Both the position numbers and the translations under genes were made by a program. This document shows positions 61,029 to 64,000 of a stretch of 64,000 bases of DNA, piece by piece (positions within the stretch are counted from its first letter, which is position 1; the number at the start of each line of letters is the position of its first letter). The notes below the pieces were generated by a model, which ran no database searches, was not told where the DNA came from, and saw nothing but the letters and a program-made list of their open reading frames with translations. The stretch is from Viscum album (lineage: Eukaryota; Streptophyta; Magnoliopsida; Santalales; Viscaceae). The stretch covers positions 235,901,591 to 235,965,590 of the forward strand of contig OY728143.1 in the NCBI GenBank assembly GCA_963277665.1. The letters are read 5' to 3'.

Positions 61029-62882
61029 GGTTAAAAAGTGGGGGATTAGTGATATGATTTATTAAAACTCACGAGTATATGGATGGAAATGGTTGCATGA
61101 ATTGTGTGTTTACATGGGTGTGTAATTGTGTAAATTTGAAAAAATAAATTAAATGGGTTTATAAGATTTGTCTTTATGATCTATAATATGAAATAAGTCC
61201 ATATTTCATCATTTTTTACTTACATTCATCAATAATATTTTATTGAATTATATATACATGTTCTTGTCCTAGTGGCATGTGAATGGTTGTATTCTATCAA
61301 ATCCTACTGTGTTTTTTAATCAATATATTCATAGAAACCTTGTGTGTTATTAGATATCCTATAATGAGAATCAAGAATGGGTTATCTTTCACACATCTCT
61401 AGTGGTGACCATTGGCTTGATGGTATGGTAACTGAAGATAGAGCATAGGATTTCCCACATATTTTTCTTGGATGGTGCCTAAGTGGAGAAAATTGCTTTC
61501 TACATGGAGTCCTAATCATTCATATTTTCCCTCTATCCACTTTACTCTAATGTAATACTGTTTTGTAATTTTATTGAGTTATGTTTTTCATTTTCATCCA
61601 CATTTAGCCTAATTTGATTTTATCTCTTAAAATTTTGTCTATTATCTAGTGAAAATTGTCCCCCATTATCCTCTAATTACCTAGTCATTTATTTTTAGCC
61701 TTTAGATATCCTGGGATATCATGTTAGTCTAGTATCACATTGCCTCTACTTAGGCCAATGATAAGGGTTAGGGTGACACAAATGGTATTACTATTGGTCA
61801 GACCAAATTTTTTTTGGAGCAAATGGAATCAATATGACCAGTAAATGAGTTTCATATGTTAAAATAATTGATCCGTCCTTCATTTGGGTTGATAGAAATA
61901 TCTTAGTACTATCATAACTTGAAATATTCAACATGAAAATACAAATCTGAAATTTTTTAAATAAACCACATCTTACCATGGTTTTTTGGGTAAAAAAGTG
62001 TTGTATCACACATATATGAGTTATTTTATCATATCATCGTGGGATTAGATGATGATTGTTTCATTCCATGCTTTATGATAACATGTCCCACTAGGGACTC
62101 ATTCTTCATATTCATTAAAATAATTTTTGAAAAAATATTAAATATTTGAAAATATTATTGCATTGTTTATTACTTGTTCAATGGAAAATTATTTATGAAT
62201 ATTTATGTATATATTCAACCATTCATTTCCTACAAAGAAAAATTTTAAATAGTGTTTTTATACAAAAAATGGTACCATTGATAGGTTGAAGAATCCATGG
62301 GATGAATCTACTAAAAATGTGGTTTCACCTAAACCACAGTTGAGCAAAAAACTTATAAATATTATCATGAATGAAATTCAAACTATTAAGAGACAAGATA
62401 GAGATTATGAACTAAATAAATAGAACATTCAATATAGTTTTAGAATTATAAACAACCAGTGTTTTTATGGGATTTAAACATTATAATGAATAAGTGCGGA
62501 TAAATATAATAAATATAATTTATTATTTTCATGGTACATAGCCAGAGATGATAAATATATTAGAAACCTATATATTGGAAGTTAGTTCACACTAATTGTA
62601 GTATTATTTGTCCAAAATTAATCCAATATGGGAATTATATGATATGATTTTAATATAAATTTAAAATAAAATTTTATCCACACAATATCAAAATATCAAG
62701 AACCACATATTTCATAATATTAATGAATAAAAAACTTATTGTGAATGAGTATTCAATAATGTTTATAAAAATGGTTCATTTGGATCCTACATATGATACT
62801 CGTTAGTTCCTAATGGCGCTCATTTTTTAGGGATTATGACTGGTAAATAAAACTTAAAATAGACATTCATTGAAATATAAAT

Positions 62883-62901
62883 TATATATATATATATATA
62901 T
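62883..62901. repeat. (TA)n microsatellite
   Basis: An uninterrupted TA dinucleotide run of 9 units plus one base. Confidence 0.85.
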
Positions 62902-64000
62902 TTGTTATTAATAGGGAAATTGTTGTCTAATTAGATCTTGTTGGAATTATATGGGAGTTCGTACATTTTTAGCACTATAGATCACTTTCAACTAATGTTC
63001 TATAAATAATAGAAGAACTCGTATCTATTATCATGAATATAAAACTCCCTAGACTAAGAAAATAAAATTAGTTAATTTTTCTCATATATCTGATATCAAA
63101 CTAGGGTAGTTTCATTGTGATCATTGATTCATATGAAGAATGAACATACTTCATAACAATGAAATTTTCACTAATGTAGAAAGAAAGAACATATCAATAT
63201 TTGTTTCATAATATTATGAGATAAGTGGGTGGATAATTCTCTAAACATCCTCATCCATTTTATTCTCAGATATCATAGACACATAAAACTAATTCACATC
63301 CACATACAATGTTTCCACATAAAAATTCAAGGGGTATTTCTATTGTTTAGTAAAAAACTCACCAGGGAAGTAATACTTATCACGTGACATCTAAGAGAAA
63401 ACATTATGAAGGATAGAATGGAATTTTTAGTGATTGCATAGCTCCCTTAATGGTTCTATGTATTATTCATCTATATGAACCTCTAATGTATGATTATTTT
63501 AAAACTAGATTATCACATCATTTTTTTCCTTCTATTGTGATTATAAAACTATGATTTCACATAGAAATGATTAATCATTTCTTGAATATAATGCCCTTTT
63601 TGGAATGTCGGAGTGTTGTGTATTTAAATACCCAGATTGTTTCATTACCATATATAGTGTTCGTTTTATTTTAAACTTTTTGGACATAGTGATTGGCATA
63701 TTTCAATTGATATTTATTATGGACATGTTGGTAGGGCTTAAATCCAATGTATAATACTATTCGCGGAGCCTGGAATTTACAACCCCATATGGATCTCAAA
63801 ATTTATTCAAGGGAGATTAGGATATAAATCCAAGAAGTTAAAATATCTTGTGATATAATATGGAACAATCATAGTACATTTTTTTGGAAATGACCCTAGT
63901 AGATGTTGAGGAAATTGGGAATTTTTATAAAATCCTTGTCATATTGTACATTAGAACTACATCTTTTTAGTAATACTCAAAAAATTACATAAAAAGACAT

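Larger units (their letters stand above)
53706..64000. other. Extremely AT-rich intergenic DNA, no gene
   Basis: About 10 kb, even richer in A/T than the left flank, with many homopolymer and AATT/TTAA runs. Frames reach only 77 codons (57966-58199) and carry no domain. It holds two TA microsatellites and a three-copy 46-bp tandem repeat, listed separately. The rest shows no gene, RNA or bordered repeat that I can support. Confidence 0.55.

Noticed and set aside
1..64000. Fungal RIP as the cause of AT-rich decay
   Set aside because: The initiator-Met primed, chromodomain-tailed gypsy elements with 3-kb LTRs fit plants. Deamination of methylated cytosine explains the stops without invoking RIP. 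Not formally excluded.

Overview
This window looks like intergenic DNA from a land plant with a large, repeat-filled genome. It is very AT-rich, most strikingly in the flanks, and I could not support a single intact host gene. The plant assignment rests on two Ty3/gypsy chromovirus-type LTR retrotransposons (Tekay/Del-like). Both are primed by the 3' end of initiator tRNA-Met and carry gag, protease, reverse transcriptase, RNase H, integrase and a C-terminal chromodomain-like tail. Species cannot be told from the sequence.

Layout. 1-12333 is AT-rich DNA. It holds a pair of diverged copies of one dispersed repeat (about 4631-5060 and 8370-8830), and between them a block of pyrimidine-rich DNA (about 5390-6275) in which a short CGCACA-like phrase recurs more than twenty times. 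12334-22420 is Element 1, on the + strand, with a perfect 5-bp target duplication (GTAGT), LTRs of about 2.6 and 2.8 kb, and a heavily decayed gag-pol. 22421-23994 is an AT-rich spacer. 23995-35681 is Element 2, on the - strand, with a perfect 5-bp target duplication (TTGAG), LTRs of about 3.3 kb and a better preserved but still dead gag-pol. 35682-38930 is AT-rich. 38931 to about 40480 is an old antisense LTR-like stretch, followed by a short gag-like remnant on the + strand (40849-41090) and about 3 kb of unclassified DNA. 44299 to about 53079 is Element 3, a fossil antisense LTR element with two roughly 3.2-kb LTR-like arms, a relic primer-binding site and traces of gag. 53341-53705 is an isolated GC- and CpG-rich island of unknown identity. 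53706-64000 is extremely AT-rich DNA with simple repeats and a three-copy 46-bp tandem repeat.

How the parts relate. Elements 1 and 2 show about 10% LTR-LTR divergence in the stretches I aligned by eye, so they are old and of similar age. Their coding regions are broken mainly by Gln-to-stop and Trp-to-stop changes, the pattern expected from deamination of methylated cytosine. Catalytic residues are also lost in protease (Element 2), reverse transcriptase (both) and integrase (Element 2). The window reads as a graded series of retroelement decay: Elements 1 and 2 are still delimitable, Element 3 is barely so, and the flanks are beyond recognition. I found no CRISPR array, rRNA, tRNA or operon. 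The observations most worth checking are the 58-bp identical palindrome-bearing block in the Element 1 LTRs, the sequence motif shared by LTRs of different families, the CGCACA phrase array and the GC-rich island.
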